DNA of 64,000 nt. It comes from Mycteria americana (taxonomy: Eukaryota > Chordata > Aves > Ciconiiformes > Ciconiidae). Under the pieces are notes generated by a model. It ran no database searches. It saw only the letters and a list, made by a program, of their open reading frames with translations, and had not been told where the DNA came from. Where the stretch lies: NCBI RefSeq assembly GCF_035582795.1, contig NC_134366.1, positions 92,437,756 through 92,501,755 on the forward strand, read 5' to 3'. The position numbers were made by a program, and so were the translations under genes. Below, piece by piece: positions 22,751-32,905 of the stretch; positions within the stretch are counted from its first letter, which is position 1, and each line of letters opens with the position of its first letter.

Positions 22751-24754
22751 GATGAATAATACTCCCTACATATCTTTGCAGATGAGAACATTGCCCAGAA
22801 GAACCACATGTTTGATCCTGGGTATTTATAGATATTGTTATAAGGATTCCCAGATGTCAACACCACAGAGCTGGAAAGCACTTCTAAAAGTAGACCCTGA
22901 GTGAAAAACACATTGACGGTAGACAATTTAAAAAAGACACTTGGGATGATCAGTACACCCAGTTTTAGAAAATTTATTTTATGGTGAAGTGAAATGTTAA
23001 TATTTAAGCCTTGAATACTTCACTGCACTACATATAAAGAACTGGGCAGATTTTAGAGGCAATATCCCTGTTTCAATGTTGCATTCATTTATAACTACCA
23101 TCTTTGAAATCAACACTGGTTCTTTTTGCCACATGTACATTTTTCACCATGTTCCATAACACAGCTTATCCAATAACTTCTGGATATGATGCATAAAGCA
23201 TGTGAAAACTCTTAAGCCCCTGGTGTACATGATGCTCTCTAGCTTCTTGGCTATCTTCCTTAAACTCAGAAATTTCTCTCACTTTAAATTTGAATCAGCT
23301 GAAAGACAGCAGAAAATTGTTGATTTGGGTGGGGGGTGGGAATTATCTTTCCTTGAAAAAAACCAAGAATGCCTTTTCTGGTTTTCATTCTTTTTGGTTA
23401 CAATTTTTTTAGTACTTCCATTCATATTTGAAAGTCATTTGATGCCCATCATCTGATGACTCTTTTTTAAAAAAGTATCATTCCATCCTTAACTTTCCCG
23501 TAAGGTTGGTATTTGCATATTTACAAAAAAACTCAAGCACGTTGACCGTGTGAATCATTAACTGCTTGAAGAAATCACAAATAAAGCCCAAAGTCTCTTC
23601 AGTTCAGTTGCTAAGTGGCCAACGCAGTACAGGACAAACAAAGTTATCGATGGAAAGGGACACTGGCAAACAAGAACCTAGGTTTTCATCCCAGTTCTGC
23701 TGATGACCTTTTACTCACTTTGCTTCTCTGTGCCTGGATCCCACTCACTCTCTATGTAGTTAGGTTAGATTTTAGATGTTCAGATTTTTTTATTTTAATA
23801 TACAGCTTCCTCACTGTGCATACATAGCATATGACAAGGAGCCTCTGCTCTCCAGCAGGGCCTTTTAAAGCCTACTTAAATGTAGCATAATGTAATGTAA
23901 CAGCATCCTCACTCTAAATCTCCAGGATAATATTAAACTTGTGCTAAACATGGATCCAGTATTTGATGCTGGCTTGGATTCAATTAACTTGATAAGTAAA
24001 GCTACAGTGTCGAAAAACATACGCAGATTCAGTAAGGCAGACTTACTGTTTCCAGGGAAATGTTTACAGAAACACACGGGCGTATTGAAACTCTGGTTCT
24101 ACCGCATGCATTCAACCGCCATCGTTTTGAGCGAGGGGGAAATCTGTAGGGGCACGTGTGTGTGTACCAAAGCTGCCAGCCAGGCAGCCCACCACCAGCG
24201 AGGCCCCAGTGCCCACCAGAGCTGGGCCGGGCACGGCGCGAGAGCTCAGACCCGTGTGAAAGCGTACGGCCTCTCTCCTGCGTCTCGCAGAAACGAAGGC
24301 AGAGAAAAGGCAGTGCAAAACCATACAAGCCAGGTGCTTGAGCAGAATAGGATGAGTTGAGGATGCAGCTTTGGCCAGAATCACAAGTTTCCAGACTGCT
24401 AGAGTCAACCCGAAACCTTAATTCATCTTAGTATGGTTTTAGGTTTGAATATATTTCCCTGCTATATAAACTGTAGCTGTACACAAAATTTTAAAAAGAA
24501 AATATAAAGCCAGTGATTAAGATTTTGAGGCCAGATTTGGTAAGGATAAAACCCCCAGCATTTTTATAGAGCCTTCCTTTATAAAAGAAAAGGCATATTT
24601 CTGAAAAAAATGGTCATCCAGATTGTACAAAGACACTTAAGACCCTGTAGCATTTTAGCTTTTGCCAGGCTGGGCCTCTCTGCTTACATGAAGTCTCTTT
24701 CAAACTGAGCTGCCTTTTGCTCTTCCAGATTTTTGTTTTTTCCTTTTGTCCCAG
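22751..24754. other. Intergenic sequence, nothing recognised
   Basis: Mostly AT-rich with a more GC-rich patch at about 24110-24300. I see no repeat family and no supported coding frame. Confidence 0.5.
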
Positions 24755-24879
24755 TCAACTCAAATTCTCAAGTGGTTTCACAATGACGAAACAGTTCTAC
24801 TCAGCCAAAGTGGAGGACAGCCAAAATATCCAGATAAAGAGATTTTCAGATGAGCTGGGGGAAATTCATTATGCTGAAG
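24755..24879 (+). other. Exon-like segment with open frame, gene unknown
   Basis: A long pyrimidine tract and CCCAG (ending 24754) precede this 125-base segment, and GAAG|GTACAT follows, a moderate donor. One frame is open throughout, with an ATG at 24783. It encodes a hydrophilic, ordinary-looking peptide containing KVEDSQNIQIKRFSDELGEI, quite unlike the serine/leucine-rich chance frames nearby. I do not recognise the sequence and can see no partner exon. It may be a coding exon of an unannotated gene, an exon of a non-coding RNA, or coincidence. Confidence 0.25.
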
Positions 24880-25919
24880 GTACATCATTATTTTCAGTAG
24901 CATTTGGTAAAGTGGAACAGGCAGTAGGTGATTATTAATCATAGAAACATTAGCACTTTGGCTCCTTTCCTCCTCTGCTTTAATACGTTGTTTCTCTGCA
25001 GTCACGCTTGCTCTGGGCTATTAGTCTTAGGCTTACACTGTATGTACTATCTCGGCATCGACGGTGATGTAGACGTTTCCTCTGCAAAACTAAAGCTGAG
25101 GATGCTGCTGTTGTACAAAAGCAAGCAATAACGCCATTTTAACCCGGAGCACTGAGAATGCTGCAACCCGCGGAGCAGAAGTGTGCTATGATCAGATATT
25201 TTTTTCTGCTTGTATAAAAGAGAACCCATTCTCACTTACAAGCTAACCTTTCCTTGGTCTCATCTGCAAGTTAGATAAGTTAGCCTTGATGGTGTCTGGA
25301 AAAGGGGATGACTATACTTATTTGTGAGCAGTCGCTTATTTGTCCTCTTCTGCAGTGTAAAGTCCACAGATTAATGCCAGCGAATTGCATGCTGCTGTTG
25401 AAAGGAGAAATTAGAGCAGAAGAGAGAAATATTACAGAGGAGAGGTTAGATTTTTCTGGAGAGCCTTTATTACATCACAGTATGTTTAAATGCAAGTTTA
25501 ATTTAAAGAGGACAAAGTGTTGTAGTAGTCCCTTTCTAGCCCAAGCAGAATCCAATACACAGCATTAGTATCAGGGCTTGTTGCAGCCTTAGGCCGCAAG
25601 CTGCAAACTTTCACCCCGATTCACTGACCGTGCACTGAACTTTTACTGGGGTACGTGAAGGAAGGCCCCCGAAACCGGTGCAAACCAGACAGGTAAGGAA
25701 GCTTCGGCCTTAGCAGAAGTTACAACCTTAGAGATAAGAGAAGAATCGGCCTAGAGGCAGGGAAAGGGCCCGATGAGGAACGGGAAGACCCCAGACCCTG
25801 ATACCGCTGTTGGTCCGAGCCGTCTCCTGAGGGGAATTTAGGTTGCGGGGGTGCAATTGCCCAGGGATTTCTTTGTTCTGGGCCCCTCTCTGGAGGCACC
25901 CAGCTCCAGCCGTGCCAGT
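24880..25919. other. Intergenic sequence leading into a CpG island
   Basis: No repeat or coding gene recognised. A strong-looking splice donor, ACAG|GTAAGG, lies at 25690-25698 on the + strand, and CpG density rises after about 25780. Confidence 0.4.
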
Positions 25920-26250
25920 CAGTAAATTCGTCTGGCGTACGTCGTATGGGAGACTCTGCTTCGGGAAACCTTGGGTTGAGGCAGAGGGGAGAGACAGCAC
26001 CTGAGAGCGAGTGCGCGTGTGAGCCAGGAGCCGAAAAGGGGCACCCGTCGGCTCAGCGGAGCTGCCGCTGCGAAGGGGCTCGGGTCCCAGCAGTTGACGT
26101 CTCGGGCGGTGGGTGTGCGGGTCCCTGAACGGCGCGTGAGTGCTCGGGCAGCGGCTTCTCCTGTAACAGGAGCGACACAGAGATCCGCCTCTGGGAGCCC
26201 GAGCTCGGAGCCAGGCTCTCACTCTGACCGTGAGAAAAGAAGAACGCAAG
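25920..26250. promoter_or_regulatory. Orphan CpG island between MARCHF11 and FBXL7
   Basis: About 30 CpG dinucleotides occur in roughly 330 GC-rich bases, with clusters such as GGCGTACGTCG (25934-25944) and GGCGCGTGAG (26131-26140). This is the densest CpG patch in the window. It is far from the 5' end of either visible gene, both of whose starts lie outside the window. A TATA-less promoter of a non-coding or unannotated transcript is the natural reading. The 182-codon minus-strand frame and the plus-strand frames across it are expected from GC content and are not supported as genes. Confidence 0.5.
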
Positions 26251-27604
26251 CATCTCATACAAGTTTCCGTGTGCACACTGCAAACGCACCAGTAATGGTT
26301 GGCTATTGTTTTTGGAGGAAGCTAAAGGATTAAAATACCTCAATCTAGAAGATCATAACGGTGGCATGTACCAAAAAGGAAAAAAAGTGACTTTCAGTAG
26401 TAACAAGCAGGGTACAGCTCCGGCTTATTTAATCCAGAAAATACTCCCGTCTGGCTTACCTGGTAAAAACCATGTCAGCCATCTCTAAGTGTCAGAGAGA
26501 GCATCAGCTGTCCCTGTTGCAATGAGCTCAGGTCTTAACAACTTTTGCCAAGCAACAATTGTAAAAATCCAGCCACCTGTATACCAGCTATTCTGGGACA
26601 GTGAAATACTTGTGCTACCTCAACTATACTTTTTAGGCTCTTTCAACCTACTTACATGAATTCTCTAGACATCAAAAATGGTTAGGCCTAAACTGTAATT
26701 GCTGTTCTGGCATTGAAAGTCTATTCTACTTTCATGCACAGGGCTCAGAGACTGATTTGTCCCGACAGAGCTTGAGTTTTAGTAGAGGAAGAGAGAAACT
26801 AGTAGACAGCAAGAGACAACAATGTCCTAAGAGTAGATGTGCTGCAGCCTTCCTCCCCTGCCCCATAAACCTGCTTTTTTAAATAGACATTTGAATGCTA
26901 GGTAGTGTAAATATGAGTTTCGCTACAGCTGAGAGGGGAAAGGGGAATTTTCCACAGTGGTGTTCCCTTCACCGCTATTATTTCTAAATTGAAGTTCAGG
27001 CTTTGCAGTCTGCAAGCAGATCGGGTTACTTGATGACCAAGGGGTTCCTCATGAAATCCGGACTGGGCTCCCAGTACATGCGTGCATCTGTTTATCCCTG
27101 AAGTCTGAAAAATATCTAGCTTCATTACACCACGATATCCTATGCTTTCCCCAGTCATTTTGCCTGAAAAGAAGAATTAGGTCACTGGCAGCAGTGAGAA
27201 AAATCACAGGAGCAACATAGCGAAGCAGCGCCAGGTGAGATGGTCCATAAAGTAAAAGAAAGCACACGCCGTGCTGAGCTGCTGCATAATACAGGGGCTG
27301 GAACCTGACGTCGTGGACTGAGACTTTCTCAAATCACAGCAGGATTATCTCAGTCAAGACACAGAATTCATTCCCCACCGCCAAAAAAAGAGGAGGAGGA
27401 TTGGGTTTTTTGTTTGTTTTTCAAATGAAGTTTCTGGATGACCGTTGTGCCTGCTCTCTCCATTGTAAGAGTGCAGTGATAAGTAGTGATGCAAAGACCT
27501 GTAAGAAAACCAGCTCCCCACTCCCTCTCCCCTGCATCCCGACTTCCTGTTGCGCATCGATATCCATGAGCGCGTTTCAGAAGTAGGCAAAGTGATATCC
27601 AATT
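26251..27604. other. Intergenic sequence, nothing recognised
   Basis: No repeat, RNA gene or supported coding frame is seen. Confidence 0.5.
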
Positions 27605-28470
27605 TGCCCGATAAGTGTTTTCTCCTCTAGAGCCAGATGTAATTGAATATTGGGTGCATAAGCAATTCCACTATCTAAATTGCATACAATTTGTTCTTAA
27701 AAAAAAAAAAGAAAATTGATTCAATTCTGTTGTGCTGTTGTGCAATTCCCTGCTCGAGTTAGGTTAATTAAGCCAGTACCATTAGTTGTGCAGGAAGGAG
27801 GTTTTTTCTGCCCAGAATAAGCAGGGCTGGGAGATTTGGGCCTTCTATCTTCTTGGGATGACCAGTTAGAAATGTAAAATCACAAAGACAGTTTGCGCTT
27901 GTCTGGTGTGATTGAACTTAGCTTGACAGCTGGCCAGCCTAATGGTAAATGTGCTAATCACGATAAAAGCAGGGCAATTAATCAGAGCCTGGCAAGGACA
28001 TGGTGTTAACAGTGCTGAAAGCGAGAAAGGAAACCTTCCCGCATTACAATACATACTTTTCTTCCCCAGGGAGCTTTTGTGATACCTATTATGGAAATGT
28101 TTACTTCGGTAACACTGGGGGGGAAATGGTGCAGTGACGCTGCTAATGGCGATAGCCTTGATGTTTTACAACGTAAGCAAGCAGTTATCTATACAGAGGG
28201 ACGGCAGTAAAAGTATTTCCCACCTCTTCTGTGATGAGTCTCATAAGAAAACTTAAACCAGAAAAGAATACGCAGTATAATTCAGAAACTGGCCTACTAC
28301 AGCAGGGAAAGACCTTTTCCTCTTCAAGTCAGAGGGAACTGCATATGGCTAATAATTAGGAGACACCTTTTGGTCAGCTGTAATAATCCACGGAGTTAAA
28401 AGGATTGCTGTTAAAGCACAAGAGCTTACAGCTAATACTTCAGGTAAAAAGCTACCACTTTTATGCCTTA
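27605..28470. promoter_or_regulatory. Candidate conserved non-coding (enhancer-like) block
   Basis: The block has no repeats and is dense in homeodomain and MEIS/TALE-like words: GGTTAATTAAGCC (27762-27774), TTGACAGCTGG (27922-27932, overlapping an E-box CAGCTG) and GGGCAATTAATCAG (27972-27985). A further CAGCTGTAATAATCC is near 28376-28390. Such clusters without coding frames are typical of developmental enhancers near regulatory genes. Conservation itself cannot be seen from one sequence, so this is inference from motif content. Confidence 0.3.
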
Positions 28471-28619
28471 GCCATGGCTACTTACCAGATTTTTATTTTA
28501 AATTTGGGGTAGAAATACACTGTCTACTTAAAGGAAGAAAAATCCTCTTGAAACAAAGGCCTGGGAAGCCTCGGTTCAACATCCAACTCCTGGGCAAGTC
28601 ACCAATACGCTCAGAGAAA

Positions 28620-28790
28620 TACCCAGATGGAAACGCAACACGTGCTGCAGCCCCTGCGCACGCCCCGGAGCCAAACGCTGGCTCGGCCCCTCCGCGTGCC
28701 CGCGGGATCCTGCTCCCCGACCCACCAGCGGCGGGCAGGAGGCCACACGAAGCATCACCGGGCTGGCCGGCGAAGAGCTGAATGAGGAAG
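28620..28790. promoter_or_regulatory. Small CpG-dense patch
   Basis: Around 20 CpG dinucleotides fall within about 170 bases, ending abruptly on both sides. No exon or TATA box is evident. It may pair with the candidate enhancer block just upstream. Confidence 0.35.
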
Positions 28791-29841
28791 AGGAGCAGCG
28801 TAGCCTCCTAGGAAAGGGGCAGGGAGCCCGCCTGGGCTCTACTCGGCTGCACAGCCCTGGGTAGGAGAGGATGTGTTTCGAAAACTGAACACGCTGCATG
28901 TGTTCAGTCCTGCTAGCTCTGGGTTTTGCTGCCTGTAGGTATAAGGACATTTACTGACTTGATAGTTGTGTTGCTTTTCTGCACAAAAATTACACAGACT
29001 GAGACAGAGCAAATTTACAGCGGCGCTTCATGTTTCACCTAGAGTCGCTGGACCTTGGGCTCATGCTAAGCTGTTTGCCAAGCTATGGGAAGATTCTCAT
29101 GTGAAGAGATCGCTGATATGGATTCATAGCCTTTAAGGCCCAAAGGAATAATTTTCACAAGCCAGGTGGGTATCCTGCGAAGCGCAGACTGCAAAATGCA
29201 GGTCCATGTGTGGGGACCTTGAACAAAACCTCCTCTCTCTTTTATTAACAAGCAACTGAGCTTGGACCTCCTAAAGAAAAAAAATAAATCCCATTAATAA
29301 GATGATCCAGCATGGTAAGGCCTGGGACCCTTCACTCGCTGGTGACAGAAATAACAGACGACAGCTATGGAGTGGAGGTCTCTGTCCTCAGAAATAAAAC
29401 ACCGTCATTTCCACAGTGGCCGAAGGGACCCCAGTTATCAGTGAGCCACATTTCTTCCTCGCTGAACAGAGTGATTACACTTAGCCATATATAAACTCAG
29501 AAGATGACAGTCTGCAGACAAATTATATGAGGTAATAAAAAAAAGTAATAGGGAACTGCCTGCCGGATTGTCATGAACAAGAGCTATGAGAAAATGTTCG
29601 CCCTGCTAGGCATTTCCAGGAGCATCAACATTCAGCTGCTCTCCCACTGTAAAACTGTCTAGGAACGCCGGCTGCTGCCGAGTGACGTTGGACAGGCTCA
29701 GCCACGGCAGGGACACGTACAGAAGACGTGTTCCTTCTGACAGGTACAACGCCAAATGCCCATGCTTTGCGTGTATGGCAACCACAAACTGAAAAAAAAA
29801 GAGAGTGGCAATGCAGATGGAGGGGAGCAGCGTGCACGCAC

Positions 29842-29843
<2 letters not shown>
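28791..29843. other. Intergenic sequence, nothing recognised
   Basis: Plain sequence up to the CA microsatellite; no supported gene. Confidence 0.5.

Positions 29844-29872
<29 letters not shown>
29844..29872 (+). repeat. (AC)n microsatellite
   Basis: An uninterrupted run of about 14 AC units. The open frames overlapping it encode only the repeat and have no support as genes. Confidence 0.97.
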
Positions 29873-32800
29873 GCCACTTACAGGAGCATTCCCAGTTTGC
29901 TCTCACACATGAAAAGTTCAGACAACCTGTACTGGTTCCAGGCAAGCCCTAAAGCTGTAGCAACTTAACGTCAGAAAAAGCAAATCCTTACCCATGAGCA
30001 TCACTGCTTCAGCAGCGCATAGCTTGCTTTGCTCGCGACTGCAACACGGATTCAGAGACCGAATTTTCCTGTGTGGGTTTTGCAGGCAGCGCATTTTAGC
30101 AAAACAGTAATTCACGATGCATTTGGCGAAGGCGAAACCCTGAGGGTTGTCCCCTTCTTCTTACAAGAACGTAGCATCTCCTCGGCAAGGATGCTGGTCC
30201 TTTTCCCGCAGATGGAGCCCTTGCTCAAGCCAGCGGCAGCGCAGCCGCCCTGCGCGTTGGCCGAACCCCACGCCGGGGAAAGCCAGTCTTCTGCAGAGTC
30301 GGGTTTCTGCTGCTCATTCTCTCGCTCTTATCAGATTGTGATTTTTTTTTTTTTTCCCCCCACTCCGGGAGATTTATATTAAATGAGCTGGTTTTATTAG
30401 CGAATTCCAGGAGAAGGCAGGATCGTGGGGAAGTGTAGAGCGGGACCAGCAGCTCACTGCTGGCCTAACAGGGGATCAGGATCACAGAGGGACTTGAAAA
30501 GATATTAAAAGTATGTAAGCAGAGTCGTCAAGTAACCGTGGGTTTTTTGCCAGGAAAAGAGCCCATTCTGCGGGAACCTGTAAAATCGGACAACGTTTCG
30601 ATCCCATTTCCTATCGTTGCCTGTGATTAGCAGTTGACCTTCCTGTAAGATGCATTTATGGATCACTCTGTGCTCGCACAGGTGAGGGCTGTGTTTATAG
30701 ACAAAACTATAGTTTGCCATCCATACAAGCAGAATGGTGAGAGGTTGAGCACAGCAAGCCATGTCTCCTGGAAAGAGCCAACACAAATCTGCAAATGCCA
30801 TTTTCCCCTAAAACACTGCAGGTTTCAAATTTTGTTTTATCCCAAACTAGGAGAAAACAATTTTAAAAGTGTTCGCAGAGTAGAGCTATACATCCAAATG
30901 AATCATGCTAAACCCAGTAAAATGATACATGTTGATGAACTCCAAATGTTTTATTTGGAAGCTGCTATCATTTCACTGAATTGTTTTTAAGTGTTTTTGT
31001 TCAAACAGTGAACGGAGACATTTTTGGAGGGAGGCTGGTCAGGTTGGTCAGGAGGCAGGTCAGACTCGGAAGGACGGGAATGTAACACAGGTTTTATCCA
31101 AGCCAAAACTAAAAGCCCAGCATTTAAAAAAAGTTTTAAAATTGTTTTGAAAATATTTTGGTTCTGTGTCAGTGAAACTGATCTCATTTCACAATTCAAG
31201 CAGAATTAAATAGTTTCATCTAAAAAAAATTTTTTTTCAATAACAAACCCTGCAATATTTTTGATCCCGAAGCACCACATTTCTTGGCTGCCAGTGCAGC
31301 AGAGAACTAGATTATAGTACTGAGACAGATGTTATCAATAATAGCGGGCCAAGAAATAACTACATGTCTCAGTATGAGAGAGTCCTCTGTATTTTGAATC
31401 TGGTCAGGCTATGAGGAAACACAACAGCATTCCAGGAAAATCAAGAGCTGTGACATTAACTAATGTCACTACTCAGAAAATATGATGAAGATAAATGCAT
31501 GTACTGAATACACCGCTTTCACACTGGGTGAGCAATGAAGTCTGAGCCTCCGCAATTATGAAACTTTGTGTGATACTACAAAAACCTGTAGTTATTTATG
31601 ATACAGAACCATGAACTCTTCATCGATTTGGAACTGAACCTCCCAGGTCCTCACCTGAACCTCAACTTGAGTGAATCTGGCAAAACCCGCGTACTCCTTT
31701 TCTTCAAGAAACGAACAATTCAAATGAATCATCACATGCCAACAAATCTTCAGCAGAGGAAAGGTGGTTCAGACTGCAAGGATCCGCTCAAGGACAACTG
31801 TCTCCAGACAGCAGGTCTTTGCTCTCAGAGGTGCTGTCTTTCTCAGCAAGACGCAGGCAGCAGAAAACCTTCAGACCAACTTTGCAAGATGGAAGAAATG
31901 TAAAGAGCAGTATCTAATTTTCAAAATTGATGTGAACACTGAGGAGCCATGCAACCAGAATACTTCTTATATTTATTCTATTTGCTATTTGGCACTTGTA
32001 GAATTTGGTATTTTAAATATGAGGTATCTTGTCATGGGTGACATGATTTTTCCTAGTGATTTAAACTGCCCAGTTTGAGAATGGACTGTTACAGGAGCCA
32101 TAGCTTTTAATCTAACACTGTTGTCACAATACCTGGCTTTATTTAGGGTAATTTCTACTACTTAAGTGAAACAGAAATTTGATCACCTCGTTCATTAAGA
32201 GAATTTAATCTTATTAGAAAGGATGAAGAAGAAGAGATGGGAAATTTTCTCTGCAGAATAAACCCATGAACACCTCCTTCTTACAAAATAAACCAGGATA
32301 ATCTTTCTGCATGTTCTGAGGATAGAAAAGGCATCCCTACCTTTTTATTTAAAAGGCACTGTTGCTTAGCAATGAGAGCTGATACTGCCTTCAAGGAGTA
32401 TCACAAACACTGCGATTCAGCACAAACATTTATCATTTTCACATGAATCATTCACCTTGGGTAGTGATCCAGGATGACTGTTTTACAGGAAAACATTCAC
32501 GTGCAAAACAAAAGTAAATTAATTTCATGCTGTCATCAGCCCATAGATTTTTCCACACAAACCAGCCTTTACTTGCAAAGGATCTATCAACTGTTGTAGC
32601 TACTGGAAAAAAGAAAAACCCAAAACATATGGGTGATAGCTTTCAGCATTTAATAGTCTGATATCATGGAAAGCAAGGCTCTAGCTCATCTTTTATAGGT
32701 ACAGTTAATGGCTTATGGTAAAATCTTCCTAGTTTGGCCTTCTGAGGGAAAAGTAAAAAAAATGAAGGATTTCTGAGAGACCTTCAGGGCATCTGCTAGG

Positions 32801-32876
32801 TGGAGAGAAAATATGCCGATTTTAAATCAAAACGGAGCAGGTAGGGTGTGAAAGCCACTGCAGAAGCAGGGAAGAT
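29873..32876. other. Intergenic sequence, nothing recognised
   Basis: It includes a moderately CpG-rich patch at about 30110-30300 and otherwise AT-rich DNA with no identified repeat or gene. Confidence 0.45.
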
Positions 32877-32905
32877 GGGGGGGGGGGGGGGGCAAAAAAA
32901 AAAAA
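32877..32905 (+). repeat. G16-C-A12 homopolymer pair
   Basis: Sixteen G (32877-32892), one C and twelve A (32894-32905) lie side by side. It is low-complexity DNA likely to vary in length and to be error-prone in assembly. Confidence 0.9.

Noticed and set aside
25728..26276. 182-codon minus-strand frame and several plus-strand frames
   Set aside because: They overlap the CpG island, where GC content removes stop codons in many frames.
29606..29968. Open frames rich in Cys-Val or Thr-His
   Set aside because: They are translations of the (AC)n microsatellite.
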